Origin: Verrucomicrobiota bacterium
Lineage (GTDB): Bacteria > Verrucomicrobiota > Verrucomicrobiia > Limisphaerales > Pedosphaeraceae
DNA: 64,000 nt
Direction of reading: 5' to 3'
Assembly: GCA_021325145.1 (NCBI GenBank)
Contig: JAJPHR010000070.1
Span: 1-64,000, forward strand
In this document: positions 32,339 to 42,800 of the stretch, piece by piece
Layout: every line of letters begins with the position of its first letter
Numbering within the stretch: position 1 is the stretch's first letter
Translations under genes and position numbers: made by a program
Notes under the pieces: generated by a model
Seen by the model: the letters and a program-made list of their open reading frames with translations, nothing else
What the model was told of the DNA's origin: nothing
Database searches by the model: none

Positions 32339-33400
32339 TTACTCCCCGTTCGGATAAGAACCGAGGATTTTGACGAGGTTGCACTGCTTTTGAAGCTGTT
32401 CGATGGCCTTGACCACTTTGCGGTCGTGGATGTGGCCTTCACAATCGACGAAGAAGTAGTATTCCCAGGCTTTGCGTTTGCTCGGCCGGGATTCGATCTT
32501 GGTCATGTTCAACCGGTAACGGCGAAACGGAGCCAGGGCCTCGTGGAGCGCGCCCACCTTGTGGTGGATGCTCAGCATGAAGCTGGTGCGGTCGTTTCCC
32601 GTGGCGGGACTGCATTGGCGGCCCAACACGAGAAACCGCGTGGCATTGGCTGAGTTGTCCTGAATGTCGCTTTCCAGAATGCGCAGAGAGTAGCGTTCGG
32701 CGGCGAGAGAACCGGCGATGGCGGCGGACTTTTTTTCGCGCGCCGCCAGTTCGGCGGAACGCGCGTTGGAGGACGTCTCAATGATCTCGGCATTGGGCAG
32801 ATAGTTCTGCACCCAACCGCGGCATTGCGCCAGGGTTTGCGGATGGGCGTACAACTTCTGAATCTCCTCCCGCTTGCAGTTGCTCACGAGGCAATGCTGG
32901 ATGGGCAGAATGATTTGCGCGACGATTTTCAACTCGCTGTCCACGAACATATCCAGCGTGTGCGTGACCACGCCTTCCGTGGAATTCTCGACCGGCACCA
33001 CGCCGTATTCGGCGCGGTTGCGCGAGACTTCGGCGAAAACGTCCGCGATGGTCTTTTGCGCCGAGTAACGCAGGCTCGCGCCGAAGCGCTGGATGGCCGC
33101 CTGGTGCGTGAACGTCGCTTCCGGCCCCAGGTAGGCAATCGTCATCGACTTCTCCAATGAGAGCGCGCTCGACATGATTTCCCGATAAATGGCGCGGAGC
33201 GATTCGTTGGTGATGGGGCCGGCGTTGAGCCTGCAAATGCGCTGCAGGACCGCGCGCTCGCGATGCGGCGCATAGATCTCCTCGCCCGCCTTGAGCTTGA
33301 TGTCCCCGATTTCCAGAACATGCCGCGTGCGTTCGTTCAGCAACTTGACGATCTGCGCGTCCAGTTTATCAATTGCCTTCCGATGCTCAGGAATGTTCAT
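32339..33400 (-). CDS. pheA: Bifunctional chorismate mutase/prephenate dehydratase (P-protein)
   Basis: 353 residues in three parts: an AroQ chorismate mutase helix bundle (about 1-85, AIDKLDAQIVKLLNERTRHV), a prephenate dehydratase domain (about 87-270, IAYLGPEATFTHQAA, VVPVENSTEGVVTHTLDM and the NATRFLVLG motif with catalytic Thr-Arg-Phe), and an ACT domain (about 275-350, ALHEALAPFRRYRLNMTKIE followed by SRPSK). It makes phenylpyruvate for phenylalanine synthesis, with the ACT domain giving phenylalanine feedback. The gene is monocistronic here. Confidence 0.96.
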   Translation of the reverse strand: MNIPEHRKAIDKLDAQIVKLLNERTRHVLEIGDIKLKAGEEIYAPHRERAVLQRICRLNAGPITNESLRAIYREIMSSALSLEKSMTIAYLGPEATFTHQAAIQRFGASLRYSAQKTIADVFAEVSRNRAEYGVVPVENSTEGVVTHTLDMFVDSELKIVAQIILPIQHCLVSNCKREEIQKLYAHPQTLAQCRGWVQNYLPNAEIIETSSNARSAELAAREKKSAAIAGSLAAERYSLRILESDIQDNSANATRFLVLGRQCSPATGNDRTSFMLSIHHKVGALHEALAPFRRYRLNMTKIESRPSKRKAWEYYFFVDCEGHIHDRKVVKAIEQLQKQCNLVKILGSYPNGE

Positions 33401-33494
33401 CCCCTCAAGCTAGCCGAAGCCGGCGAAGATGGGCAGGAGAAAAAGCGCGTGGAAAATGTGAGGGGGATGTATTTTAACACTGTTACCCTGTCTT

Positions 33495-33660
33495 GGTAGG
33501 GATGGCGCGCTGTGCCGTCCCGTCGCTGCTTGTCCCGCCGTAGCTTCCGAGCGAAGGCGGAAGCGCAGCGTCAGGCGACGGTGTTCCGCCCGCTGGAACG
33601 CGGGCGGGGACATCGCAGTGTGAGGTACCTACCTTCCAAGTGGGGACGAGCCGTCCCCAC
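33495..33660. repeat. Cluster of palindromic repeats upstream of pheA
   Basis: Within 165 bases: GGTAGGGATGGCGCGCTGTG then CCGTCCC, a CCGCCGTAGCTTCC/GAAGGCGGAAGC palindrome, CCGCCCGC/GCGGGCGG and GGGGACGAGCCGTCCCC. These are REP-like units common in Verrucomicrobia intergenic DNA. The gap holds no supported gene. Confidence 0.55.
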
Positions 33661-33669
33661 CCCGATTGG

Positions 33670-34722
33670 CTACGGTGAAACCAGCCGGAAGAAGGCGCCG
33701 CCCTGGCTGGGAACGACCAACTGCGGATTCGTCGCGCCGGGCACGTCGAACCAATTCGTCGCGGCTGACAAGCCCGGTGAATTCGTCTGCGATTGCAGAC
33801 GGCACGCGATGTTCGTCGGCCAGCTCAAGGACAGTCCCCCATTGGTGGCCACCGCAGTTATCTTCAACGGCGGCGTCACGTCATAAACCCGCACATAGTC
33901 GACCACCATTTCCGCGGGCAGGCTGGCGTTGATGGTGTTGGTGTTGAAGATTCCGGTGTAACCGCCGCCGACCGCCACTTGCAGGATGATGAAAAACGGC
34001 GTGTCAAACGGCGCCGGGTAAGGATATTTGGCGGACGAGGTTCCGATGTTCGCGTACCAATTGGTCACGTTTTCGTACAAAATGCCGTCGATGAGCCATT
34101 GGAACTTATTGCTTTGCCAGTTTAGGGAATAGACATGGAAATCCGTGGTCACCTGCCCCGCGGGGAAGATGTAGGTTTGGCCGGTTTGGATATCCTGGCC
34201 GTTTTGCCCGCCGTAATGAATTGTGCCCGTGACGCGGTCGGTATGATTGCCCAGACTTTCCATCACGTCGATTTCGCCGTCGTTCGGTTCACCGCCGTAA
34301 GGCGAATTTTGCGACAGCATCCAGAACGCCGGCCAGAGACCCGCGCCCGGCGGCAATTTGGCGCGAAAATCAAAGCGCCCGTAAGCCTTGTAGAAAAGCC
34401 CCTGCGTCATGATCTTGCCCGAGGTATAGGAAAATCCGTTGGTATTCTGCCGCTGCGCCACAAGGTGCAAAAAGCCGTTCGTAACGTACACATTCTGCGG
34501 GCTGCTGGAATAATACTCCAGTTCGCCTTCGCCCCACCCGTTGATGCCGTTGCCGATCTCATAGATCCACTTGTTCGTATCGAGCGTGGCGCCGTTGAAT
34601 TCGTCGCTCCACACGATGTTCGTGTCGGCCCGGGCGAAAGGTGGCACGGCACTCCAGAATCCCAGCAAGGTTACGATGGCGAGAACCCGGCTCCAATATT
34701 CAATCCCCTTGCAGAACTGCAC
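33670..34722 (-). CDS. Secreted GH16 family glycoside hydrolase (laminarinase/agarase-like)
   Basis: 350 residues with a GTG start after AGGAA. The signal peptide ends PPFARA. GH16 jelly-roll signatures: WSDEFNGATLDTNKWIYEIG, LEYYSSSPQNVYVTNGFLHL, FDFRAKLPPGAGLWPAFWML and the catalytic motif GEIDVMESLG (nucleophile and acid/base glutamates of the ExDxxE motif). It cleaves beta-1,3/1,4-glucans or related galactans. A C-terminal segment (LSLSWPTNIACRLQSQT) resembles the Verrucomicrobia end-domain seen in the LamG protein. Confidence 0.92.
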   Translation of the reverse strand: MQFCKGIEYWSRVLAIVTLLGFWSAVPPFARADTNIVWSDEFNGATLDTNKWIYEIGNGINGWGEGELEYYSSSPQNVYVTNGFLHLVAQRQNTNGFSYTSGKIMTQGLFYKAYGRFDFRAKLPPGAGLWPAFWMLSQNSPYGGEPNDGEIDVMESLGNHTDRVTGTIHYGGQNGQDIQTGQTYIFPAGQVTTDFHVYSLNWQSNKFQWLIDGILYENVTNWYANIGTSSAKYPYPAPFDTPFFIILQVAVGGGYTGIFNTNTINASLPAEMVVDYVRVYDVTPPLKITAVATNGGLSLSWPTNIACRLQSQTNSPGLSAATNWFDVPGATNPQLVVPSQGGAFFRLVSP

Positions 34723-34897
34723 GGTTTGTTCCTTTCCCTTTCGATGCGGTTTGATGGCCGTCCAGTGCAGGAGTTTATACAGGATGGCCTCGACGGAATC
34801 AAGCTAAATCCTGGAGCAAAGGCAACAAAGCGACGAACTGAAAGCGCAGTTCAACCACGAATGCACACGAATGGTGCTGCTTTCCCTCCTTGCAGCC

Positions 34898-35626
34898 TCA
34901 CTTCGACGCCTGCCCCGTACCCGGCTTTTCGTTTGGTTCCGCGGGAGCTGGCGCTTCGCTCGCGCTTTCAGCGGTTTCGGTGGCGGGCAATTGAAGCTGG
35001 TCGGGCGGCACGGTGGCGAGGCCGGGATCGGCGGTGAGCAGGGATTCCGGTTTCACGACGGGGATGCGACGGAGTTCATCGGCGGCCGGCAGGTCTTCGA
35101 GCGCGCGCAGGCCGAAATATTCCAGAAAGACTGGCGTGGTGCCGTAGGTCATGGGCCGGCCGACGACTTCCGCGCGGCCCACTTGTTCCACCAGGCCACG
35201 CTCCAGGAGCGTTTGCATGACGCCATCGACGGCGACGCCGCGGACTTGCTCGATCTCGGCGCGGGTGATCGGCTGCCGATACGCAATGATGGCCAGCGTT
35301 TCCAGGGCCGGTTGCGAGAGTCGTGGTGGACGCGACTTATGGCCGACGAGGGCCTTGAGCCAGGGCGCGTATTCAGGCTGGCTGACGAATTGCCAGGAAC
35401 CGGCCACGCACACCAACCGGTAGCTGCGCGCGGCGGCTTCGTGCGCGGCGGCCAATTCCTCCAGCGCGGCGGTCAAGGCGTCCTCCTTGACCTTCTTGAA
35501 GGAGCGGACCGTTTCGTCGCCTTCCGCATGAGCGGCGGCGTCCGTCAGGACATCGCGGAGTTCCTTGGTGCTCATCGGTTTTTGGGCCGAGAACAGCAGC
35601 GATTCCAAAATGAATTTCAATTCCAT
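34898..35626 (-). CDS. scpB: Segregation and condensation protein B
   Basis: 242 residues with two winged-helix domains: KFILESLLFSAQKPMSTKEL at the start, then LSQPALETLAIIAYRQPITR and GVMQTLLERGLVEQVGRAEV in the second. With ScpA and Smc it forms the bacterial condensin that organises and separates chromosomes. A Pro/Ala/Glu-rich tail follows the fold. It lies 22 bases after scpA, so the pair is an operon. Confidence 0.95.
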   Translation of the reverse strand: MELKFILESLLFSAQKPMSTKELRDVLTDAAAHAEGDETVRSFKKVKEDALTAALEELAAAHEAAARSYRLVCVAGSWQFVSQPEYAPWLKALVGHKSRPPRLSQPALETLAIIAYRQPITRAEIEQVRGVAVDGVMQTLLERGLVEQVGRAEVVGRPMTYGTTPVFLEYFGLRALEDLPAADELRRIPVVKPESLLTADPGLATVPPDQLQLPATETAESASEAPAPAEPNEKPGTGQASK

Positions 35627-35648
35627 GGGTAAAGTAAATCAAACGAAC

Positions 35649-36425
35649 TCAAACGGTGGCTGCCGCTTCCGGGGCGGATGGCGCCGCCGGGGCGGGCGCG
35701 GCGGGTTCGGCGCGGCAAATCTCGATCTCGCTGAACGGTTCGTTCTGCATCGCGACCAATTGCTTGAGGCGAATCAATTCGAGCAGCGCCAGGAAGGTGA
35801 CCACGACTTCCGTGCGACTCATGGCGCCCGCAAACAACTCGGAGAACTTCAAGCGCGACCGTTCCGAAATCGCCTTGATCATGACCTCGATCTTCTCGCT
35901 GACGGTCCATTTGTCTTCGAAAACGTCGCGCGAATCCGGCTGCTGAGTGACCCGCTTGAGGATGGCGGTGACGGCGTTGACGAGGTCGAACAGGGAGACC
36001 TCCGGTTTGCCCGGAGCTTCGGCCTCGAATTCCGGTTTGGCGGGCAGCCGGGGGAAGATGTTCTCCTGGCGGGCTTCGAGCGTTTGAAGCTGGGCGGCGG
36101 CGTCCTTGAATTTTTTGTACTCGACAAGCTGGCGGATGAGTTCCCAACGTGGATCTTCGCCCTCATCTTCGCCCTCGGTTTGCACCTGCTGGTCGAGCGG
36201 GAGCAATTCGCGGCTCTTGATGTACATGAGCGTGGAAGCCATCACGAGAAATTCGCCGGCGATTTCCAAATCGAGCAGGCGCATCACCTCGATGTAGCGA
36301 ATGAACTCCGTGGCCAATTGCGTGAGGTTGACTTCGTAAATGTCCACCTCCTCCTTTTTGATCAGGTAGAGCAACAAATCGAGCGGTCCTTCAAAGACCT
36401 CAAATTTGACCTTATAATCAGACAT
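35649..36425 (-). CDS. scpA: Segregation and condensation protein A
   Basis: 258 residues, kleisin subunit of the Smc-ScpAB condensin. YKVKFEVFEGPLDLLLYLIK, EFIRYIEVMRLLDLEIAGEF and MASTLMYIKSRELLPLD are the N-terminal Smc-neck-binding block; the C-terminal winged helix contains VVTFLALLELIRLKQLVAMQ. An acidic Glu/Asp linker lies in the middle. ATG at 36425 (MSDYKV) is preferred over an in-frame start three codons earlier. Confidence 0.95.
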   Translation of the reverse strand: MSDYKVKFEVFEGPLDLLLYLIKKEEVDIYEVNLTQLATEFIRYIEVMRLLDLEIAGEFLVMASTLMYIKSRELLPLDQQVQTEGEDEGEDPRWELIRQLVEYKKFKDAAAQLQTLEARQENIFPRLPAKPEFEAEAPGKPEVSLFDLVNAVTAILKRVTQQPDSRDVFEDKWTVSEKIEVMIKAISERSRLKFSELFAGAMSRTEVVVTFLALLELIRLKQLVAMQNEPFSEIEICRAEPAAPAPAAPSAPEAAATV

Positions 36426-36665
36426 TCGCGTCACCCGGCGGACATTGGCCGGGAAGAGGAATCCTAGGCGGGTGCAGGCCGGTTGGCAACGCCAGAACTG
36501 AGTCCAGGTGGCATGAAGTGCGGGTCCCTAAGTAGCGGGGTCCCTATTGACAAACGGCCGGACAGTTCTAGACTAAGCTTGTTCGGGTAGCAGCACGTTT
36601 CTTCAGCGGGGTTCCCCACCCCCACCTCCTTGGCGTCTGCTGCCCGAATTTCTTTCTGCTTTGGC

Positions 36666-36694
36666 TTGACGCGAAACGGCGGCTGCCGTAACGT
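36666..36694 (+). promoter_or_regulatory. Putative sigma-70 promoter of tRNA-Asp
   Basis: TTGACG (36666-36671), 17-base spacer, TAACGT (36689-36694), ending 17 bases before the tRNA 5' end. A second candidate, TTGACA (36547-36552) with TAGACT (36569-36574), lies further upstream at 16-base spacing. Confidence 0.55.
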
Positions 36695-36711
36695 CCACGC
36701 TCCCCCTAAGC

Positions 36712-36788
36712 GGGGGTGTAGCTCAATTGGTTAGAGCGCTGCCCTGTCACGGCAGAGGTTACGGGTTCGAGCCCCGCCACTCCCGCCA
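36712..36788 (+). tRNA. tRNA-Asp (anticodon GTC)
   Basis: 77 bases with a full cloverleaf: acceptor GGGGGTG/CACTCCC, D stem GCTC/GAGC, anticodon stem CTGCC/GGCAG around loop CTGTCAC (anticodon GTC), T loop TTCGAGC, discriminator G and encoded CCA. One A-C mismatch occurs at the base of the T stem. The 3' end is 24 bases from the convergent stop of the giant CotH gene. Confidence 0.96.
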
Positions 36789-36812
36789 TCATTTTCTCAA
36801 GCAAATCGGACT

Positions 36813-39800
36813 TCAATTCACCAACCGCAGGCGGAAAAAGCGGCTGGCGTTGGTGACGCTGTTGGTGAGGGTCAAAGACTGGCCGTTTCCCATGACCGGA
36901 CTGCCCAGCGGAGTCCACGCGGGCGCGGCGAGATTGTCCTTGTATTCAAGCTGATAGGACTGGTTGGACGAAGCGAGCCAGTTCAAGAGGATGTTCGCGC
37001 CGGCGGTCTGGATCGCCAAAGGCGCCGGCGGAGGCTGGACATTGGCGGAGAAACTCAAATTGTCCACGCCCAGGCCCTGGGCTTTGCCGGTGGAGTCGGT
37101 CATTTGCCAGACGAGCCACAAGGCAGCGCCGGGAGGCCAGTTGGTGATGAGTTGGTTGAAGACAGCAAGGTTGGTCTGATACTGCGGGAGCGTGCCGTTG
37201 ACGGCCACACCACCGGCATCGGCCGCGACGGTGGGGAAACTTACGTTCAGTGCGGGTAAAAATGCGGTCGCAGCGACGGGGAAGCCATTCACGGCGGACG
37301 GATCAATCGAGTAATAAAATTGCAAGGTCTTGGACTTGTCCGATTGGCGCCATACTTCACCGGTGAATTGAAGGTTCAGGCGGCTCAATGCCGTGGCTGT
37401 TCCGTTGATAAATCTTACGCCAAAGGCGGTGCCGCCAGTGGAACTGGTGGCGAGCAATCCGAGGGCGCGATTGGTGCTGCCCGTCAAACCAAAGGCTATT
37501 TGCCCGCCGGTGGTCTGGTCGCCATCAGTCGCGCCGAATTTGGAACCGGCCACGCCAAACCCATACCAGCCGGCCATGGCGCCAAGGCCCAACCCGCCAC
37601 TGCCGCTGTGGGCAACGGGAAAAGCGAAATCAAACGGATTGGCAAGCGCATAAGTGAGGCCGTTAATGGTGACGGGGTTGTCGCTATTGACGGAACTGGT
37701 TGTGGGCGCGGGCAGGGAATCGAAATTTTGAGAATAAACAGCGCCCGGCACGCTGTAATAGATAAACGAGGGTGGCGGAATGGCCACGCCATTATTGGAC
37801 GCGCCGGGCGTGGCCTGAAAAAATTCCTGCCGGAGAAAACTTTGGCCATCGGGGAGCGAGCCGTAGGAGTCGTTGGGGATGACGTTCTGATACTCGACGT
37901 AATCCAGCACTTGTTGCAGCACGTTGGTGGCAAGCCGGGTCAACGCGATCGAACCGGTGCCGCCCGGCGCGCTGAAGCCGGCGTGCAATTCATTAGTGGT
38001 TGAAAGATTGGTCTGGCCGTCGGTGAAGATCACCTTGAACTGTCCCGGGTTGATGACGGCATTACTGGGGAAGGGCCATTGCAGAAGGTTGGAATAATTA
38101 TTGGCCAAATAAAGCCCGTTCAGCGAAACGACATTGGAACCGGGATTGTAAAGCTCCACCCAGGGAGTGTGCTGGCCGGCGCTGTTGGTGATCCCGCTCA
38201 CATTGTTGGGTTGCAGTTCGTTGAGCCAAAGCGGCGGAAAAGGCGCAAGCGCGGCTGCAACGCTGTTCGAGGCACCCGGAGTGGCGGCGGCGATGGCGTT
38301 GGCGGGCGGGGCTGGAGAGACGGTTGCGACGATGCCGGAACCCGACAGGCGCAACGTGAGCGGGCCGCCATTGGTGCTTTGCAAATACCAGAAGCTCAGC
38401 GTGTAGGTCGCGTTCGGCGTCAATCCCGGTGACATTGTCTGCCAGATGGCGCTGCTCTGCGTGCTTCCCACGGCCGTTGAAATCACGTGAAGGCTGGCGT
38501 TGCCGGAACGTTTGATTGCAGTGCTGGCGACGGACTGTGACAAATTCGGCGAAGCAGTCCACGGCCCCGGAAAGCCGGATTCAAAATCGCCGTCCACCAG
38601 CATGTTCGTTCCCGCTTCCGGAACCGTGCCCGCCACGAGCTTGATGTCATCCACATAAACATCCCCGGCCGATTGCAGATAGATGTAAAAGAGCGACGAT
38701 GAGGCGGTTCCGGTCGCGGTCACATAAACCCATTGCGGCGAGGGAGGGTTCGTGGAAGACGTGGCCGCCCAATTGCCCACGCGCCAATTGTCCTGTTTGG
38801 GATCGATGAGCTGCAAGGAAGCGCCGGTGCCATTGGCATTGGTTGGCCACGGTTGGCGGCTGTCATATTTGACTGTGGTGACGGTCAGGTTGCCGGCTGT
38901 GAGCAGGGCGAGAGTTCCGCTGCTGGGAAGAGTATTACTAAAGGTGTCAAAAACCGGGACCGTCGCGCCGTAAGCCTCGGCGAAAGATGTACGGTCGGCC
39001 GCCAGGACCAAAAAACTGGAAGGTCCGATAATCGAGCCGTTCGGGAAGGTGTAGGACAAACCCTGGACTTGCCAGCCCGACAGGTCAAAAGCGGTATTGG
39101 TGGAGTTGTTGTACAGTTCGATGAATTGCGCGTTGGCGGCCGCCGGGGCGTACATGATTTCGTTAAGAACAATCTGGCCGATCGGAGAAGCGCTGGCGGA
39201 ATTGAAAACGACGCTCACCGTGTTGCTCGCGCCGGCGATGGGCTGGTTGTTTCTGCCAACGCCGACCACGTTGAGTTGGTTGGTCCCCGGGACCAACGGC
39301 ACCATGACAGTCCAGTTGGTCAAGGAAGTCCACGTGAGCGGATAGGCCGCGCCATTGATGAAGATGGTGCTCACGTTGAAGGGCGCCTGGCCGGTGAGGA
39401 GGGCGAGATTGTTGCTGATGGCGGCGTTCGGGTTGACGGTGAAAGTGGCGGCGTTCACGGCGGCAATTTGCGCGGCGATGCTACTTCCTGCCTGGGCAAT
39501 CCAAGGCAGCATGCCGGCGCTCGGGGCCTCCACGCTCAGGCCATTGGCGACGAAGGCATTGTACTTGGCGTTGCAAAGAGGCGTGGTGTTGGTGAGATTG
39601 AGCGGTCCATTCACCAATTCCTGCAAGGCGCGCCAATACATGCGCTGGAAAGTGGGTTCGCTGTAAATGTCCGTGACGTACGGATCGTCCGGATTGACGA
39701 GGAACAAATTCTGTCCCGGCCCCCATGCGCCGTGGTCGAGACAAATATTAAAATCAAACATCAACAGCGAATATTTTGTGCCCAGGGTGCCGCTGTAACC

Positions 39801-42800
39801 GTAAAGGTTCTGTTCGGTCGTGGCGCCGAAACTGTCGCGATTCGCAGCGGCATGATTGGCGGCAAACACGCGCATCCAGTTCTCCATGTCCGCCAGGTTT
39901 TCCATGTTCCCGACGTAGCCCGGAGTGCCGTATGAGTTGGCGGCATCCACCAGCGCATAGACGACCGCGAAATCATTCGCCGAGTCCGGCGTGCGGCGGA
40001 TTTCATAGTTGTAGCGATAGCGCGCGGTTTTTTTCGCGCCCCCGGTGGTGGTGTAGGAATTGAGCGTGACCCATTCCTCTTCCGTGTAGCCAATCGTGCT
40101 GCCGGACGGGAACGGAGGGAATTCGAACCACGGCTGCATTTTGTAAAGGTAGCCATCGGAATCGTTCGGAAAATATTCCTTCACCATGTCGCCCGTGGGC
40201 ACCTGCGTGTCTTCCATCAATGTGCCGCGCCGATTGCCGTTCACATAGACAGCAACATAACGGCGATACAGCCATGGCTCGCCGAGCGCGCGCAGAAAAG
40301 TGTAGGCGGTTTGCTCGCGCTGCAAGGTGCCGTCGTCGCCCGCACCGTTGCCGGGTTGGTGAATCTTGTTGAAATCCGTGGCGCCCAGCAGCATGTCGTC
40401 ATCGGGGAAAACCCATTTGTAATGGCAAAGACTTCCATTGGGGGTGTCGAAATCCTGGTGGTACGGACTGCCCGCATATCGTCCGAGGGCGTTGTAGATG
40501 ACGCGATTGCCGGTGACAAAGGTGAAATCATTTTCCTCGTTGCTCAAATCGGACAGGCTCGCCCAGCGCGTCACGTTCGTCTGGCTGATCCAGAGATGAT
40601 AGACGCCGAAACTGCCGCCGGGATTGCCATCGCCGAACATGACGAGACATGCGCGCGCGGGGGAATTGTCGTTCAACGCCGCCGGGAAAATGGTCGGGAC
40701 GGAATTGCTGTCCGTTGCCGAAAGGTAAAAGGCGACAATCGTATTCGCGCTTTGCCCCGGAATGGTGGCGCTAAAAATGCCGTCCTGCGCGATGGCGTCG
40801 CCGCCGGTCCCGTCATCCTTCATGAGCACACTGGTGAAATTGGTCGCGGGATCAATGCGATAATTGAGCGTCAGAGTTTTCACGCCATCAGGATCATGGA
40901 CCCGCGCGGTGACGACTGCGTTCTGGCCCGCCAGCGGCAATGACGGCGTGTGGGTAACTTGATAAATAGCCGGGCCGGCGTTGGTGACGTAACGGCTGTT
41001 GGGCAGGCCGGGAGTGCCGAGATTCCCGGGGACTGGCATCGCGCCGGTGGCTTCGAGCCAGTTGCCGTTAAGGCGCAACAGCGCCTCCGGCCAGCCGCGC
41101 AACCAGCGCGCCTTGAAACGAAGCGTGTTCGTTTGTCCGGCGGCCAAAGTATTCGTGTTCAAATTCACCTGGCAGGAATTGACACCGGTCCAGATGCGGT
41201 CGCCGCAGCGGATGTGCAGCGAATTACTGCTGCCACCATAACCGCTGTTTTCAAGGCTCGAACGCGACAGGCAGCCTTGAAATGACCAGCCGTTCGTCCC
41301 GGTTTCGAAATCCGGGTTGGAAATATAATTAGTGCCGTTGAAATTCACCTCGATGTTGTCCACCAGGCATTCGCCGGCGTCGAGCAGGCCGATTTGCGCG
41401 TGCATGATGCCGGATTCATAGTTCGCGCCCAGGTCGAGGACGCCGGTATATTCGATGTTCGTCCAGACGGATTTCCGGGTTTCATCGCTGTCGGCCCAGT
41501 TGGCCACAAGACGATGATTGGCATGCGGATCAATGAGTTCGAGGCTGCTGCCGCCGCCCGAAGACCATTGGCCCCAGCGCCCGCCCACGCCATAAGTCAC
41601 CTCGTCCTCGACGACGTAAATAGTGTTGGAGCCGGACAAAGTTTGCGGCATTGCCAGCGCCACGCGCTCGCCGTTGTGGGAAAGTTTGCCGCCGTAATTG
41701 CCGATGACATTGCCCGCGTTGAGGTTCGTGTATTTGGCGAACAGGTTCGTCAGGTTTCGGGCTACGACAAGATAACCGTGCGAGGGAATGGTTGTGTTGG
41801 CGGGAAAGTTGAACGTCACGCCCGCCGTAAACTGCCAGCCGGAAAGGTTGGCGGTGTTCGTCCCCTGATTATAAAGCTCGATGTATTGGTCATCATCATT
41901 GCCACTGATGGGCTTGTACATCAATTCATTGATGACCACGTTGCCGATTAGAATTGAGCTGTTGTTGGTGCCGGGCGTGCGCGAGGTGAGCGCGTAAAAA
42001 TCGTTCGCGCCGTCCGGCCAGCGTCCAAACGAAACCCCGTCCGCCTGGGCCTCGAACTGCACCGCATCGAGAATCCGGCTGCCATCCGGCTTGATGAAAA
42101 AGAGCGTTTCCCCCGCGCCATTCAGGGCAAAGCCGAATTGCGACTGCGTGAACGAAACAAACCCACCCGGGCCAACCAGCGTTCCGCCGGGAATCACAAA
42201 TTTGTTCGTGGCCGCGTTGTCAGTCAGGATGCAGCCTGAAAGATCAACGGTGTTCGTACTGTGATTATAAAGTTCGATGAACTGCGGCACGGCCGGGCTT
42301 TCGGAATGCGGCAGGATTTCATTGATGACAACGTTGCGCAGCGGGCTGGGCCGGAAGGCATCCATCTGCCCGGGCGAGCCGCCCACCATGTCACTGATAT
42401 CCCAGGCGCGCGGATCGCCTTCGCCATAGGTCGGATTGGCGAGCACAATGGAATGCCCGGCGCCATCGGCTGCAACCGGCCACGGATAGACGTCCGAGTA
42501 GGGAATCTCCAGCAACACCGCGCCTTGTTCATCCAGCAATTGCAGCGTTTCTGATTTTTTGAGGCTGCCGCTGTACGGCCCGAAAACATTGGTCATCGGC
42601 CCGTACACGTTTTGCAATCCTGGTGGCGAAGCAGCCACGACGAAGAACGCGCCGCCCGGAATCAGGGTGTTCGGCGGGAATGTGTAATTCATGTCCGCGC
42701 AGACAATCTGATATCCGCTGATGTCATGAAACCAGGGATTCGAATTGTAGATTTCCAGAAATTCCACGTTGTTGCCGTCTGCGCGCGGGGCGGGCTTGTA

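Noticed and set aside
38733..39935. 400-codon plus-strand open frame
   Set aside because: Inside the giant CotH gene on the opposite strand; no protein-like motifs.
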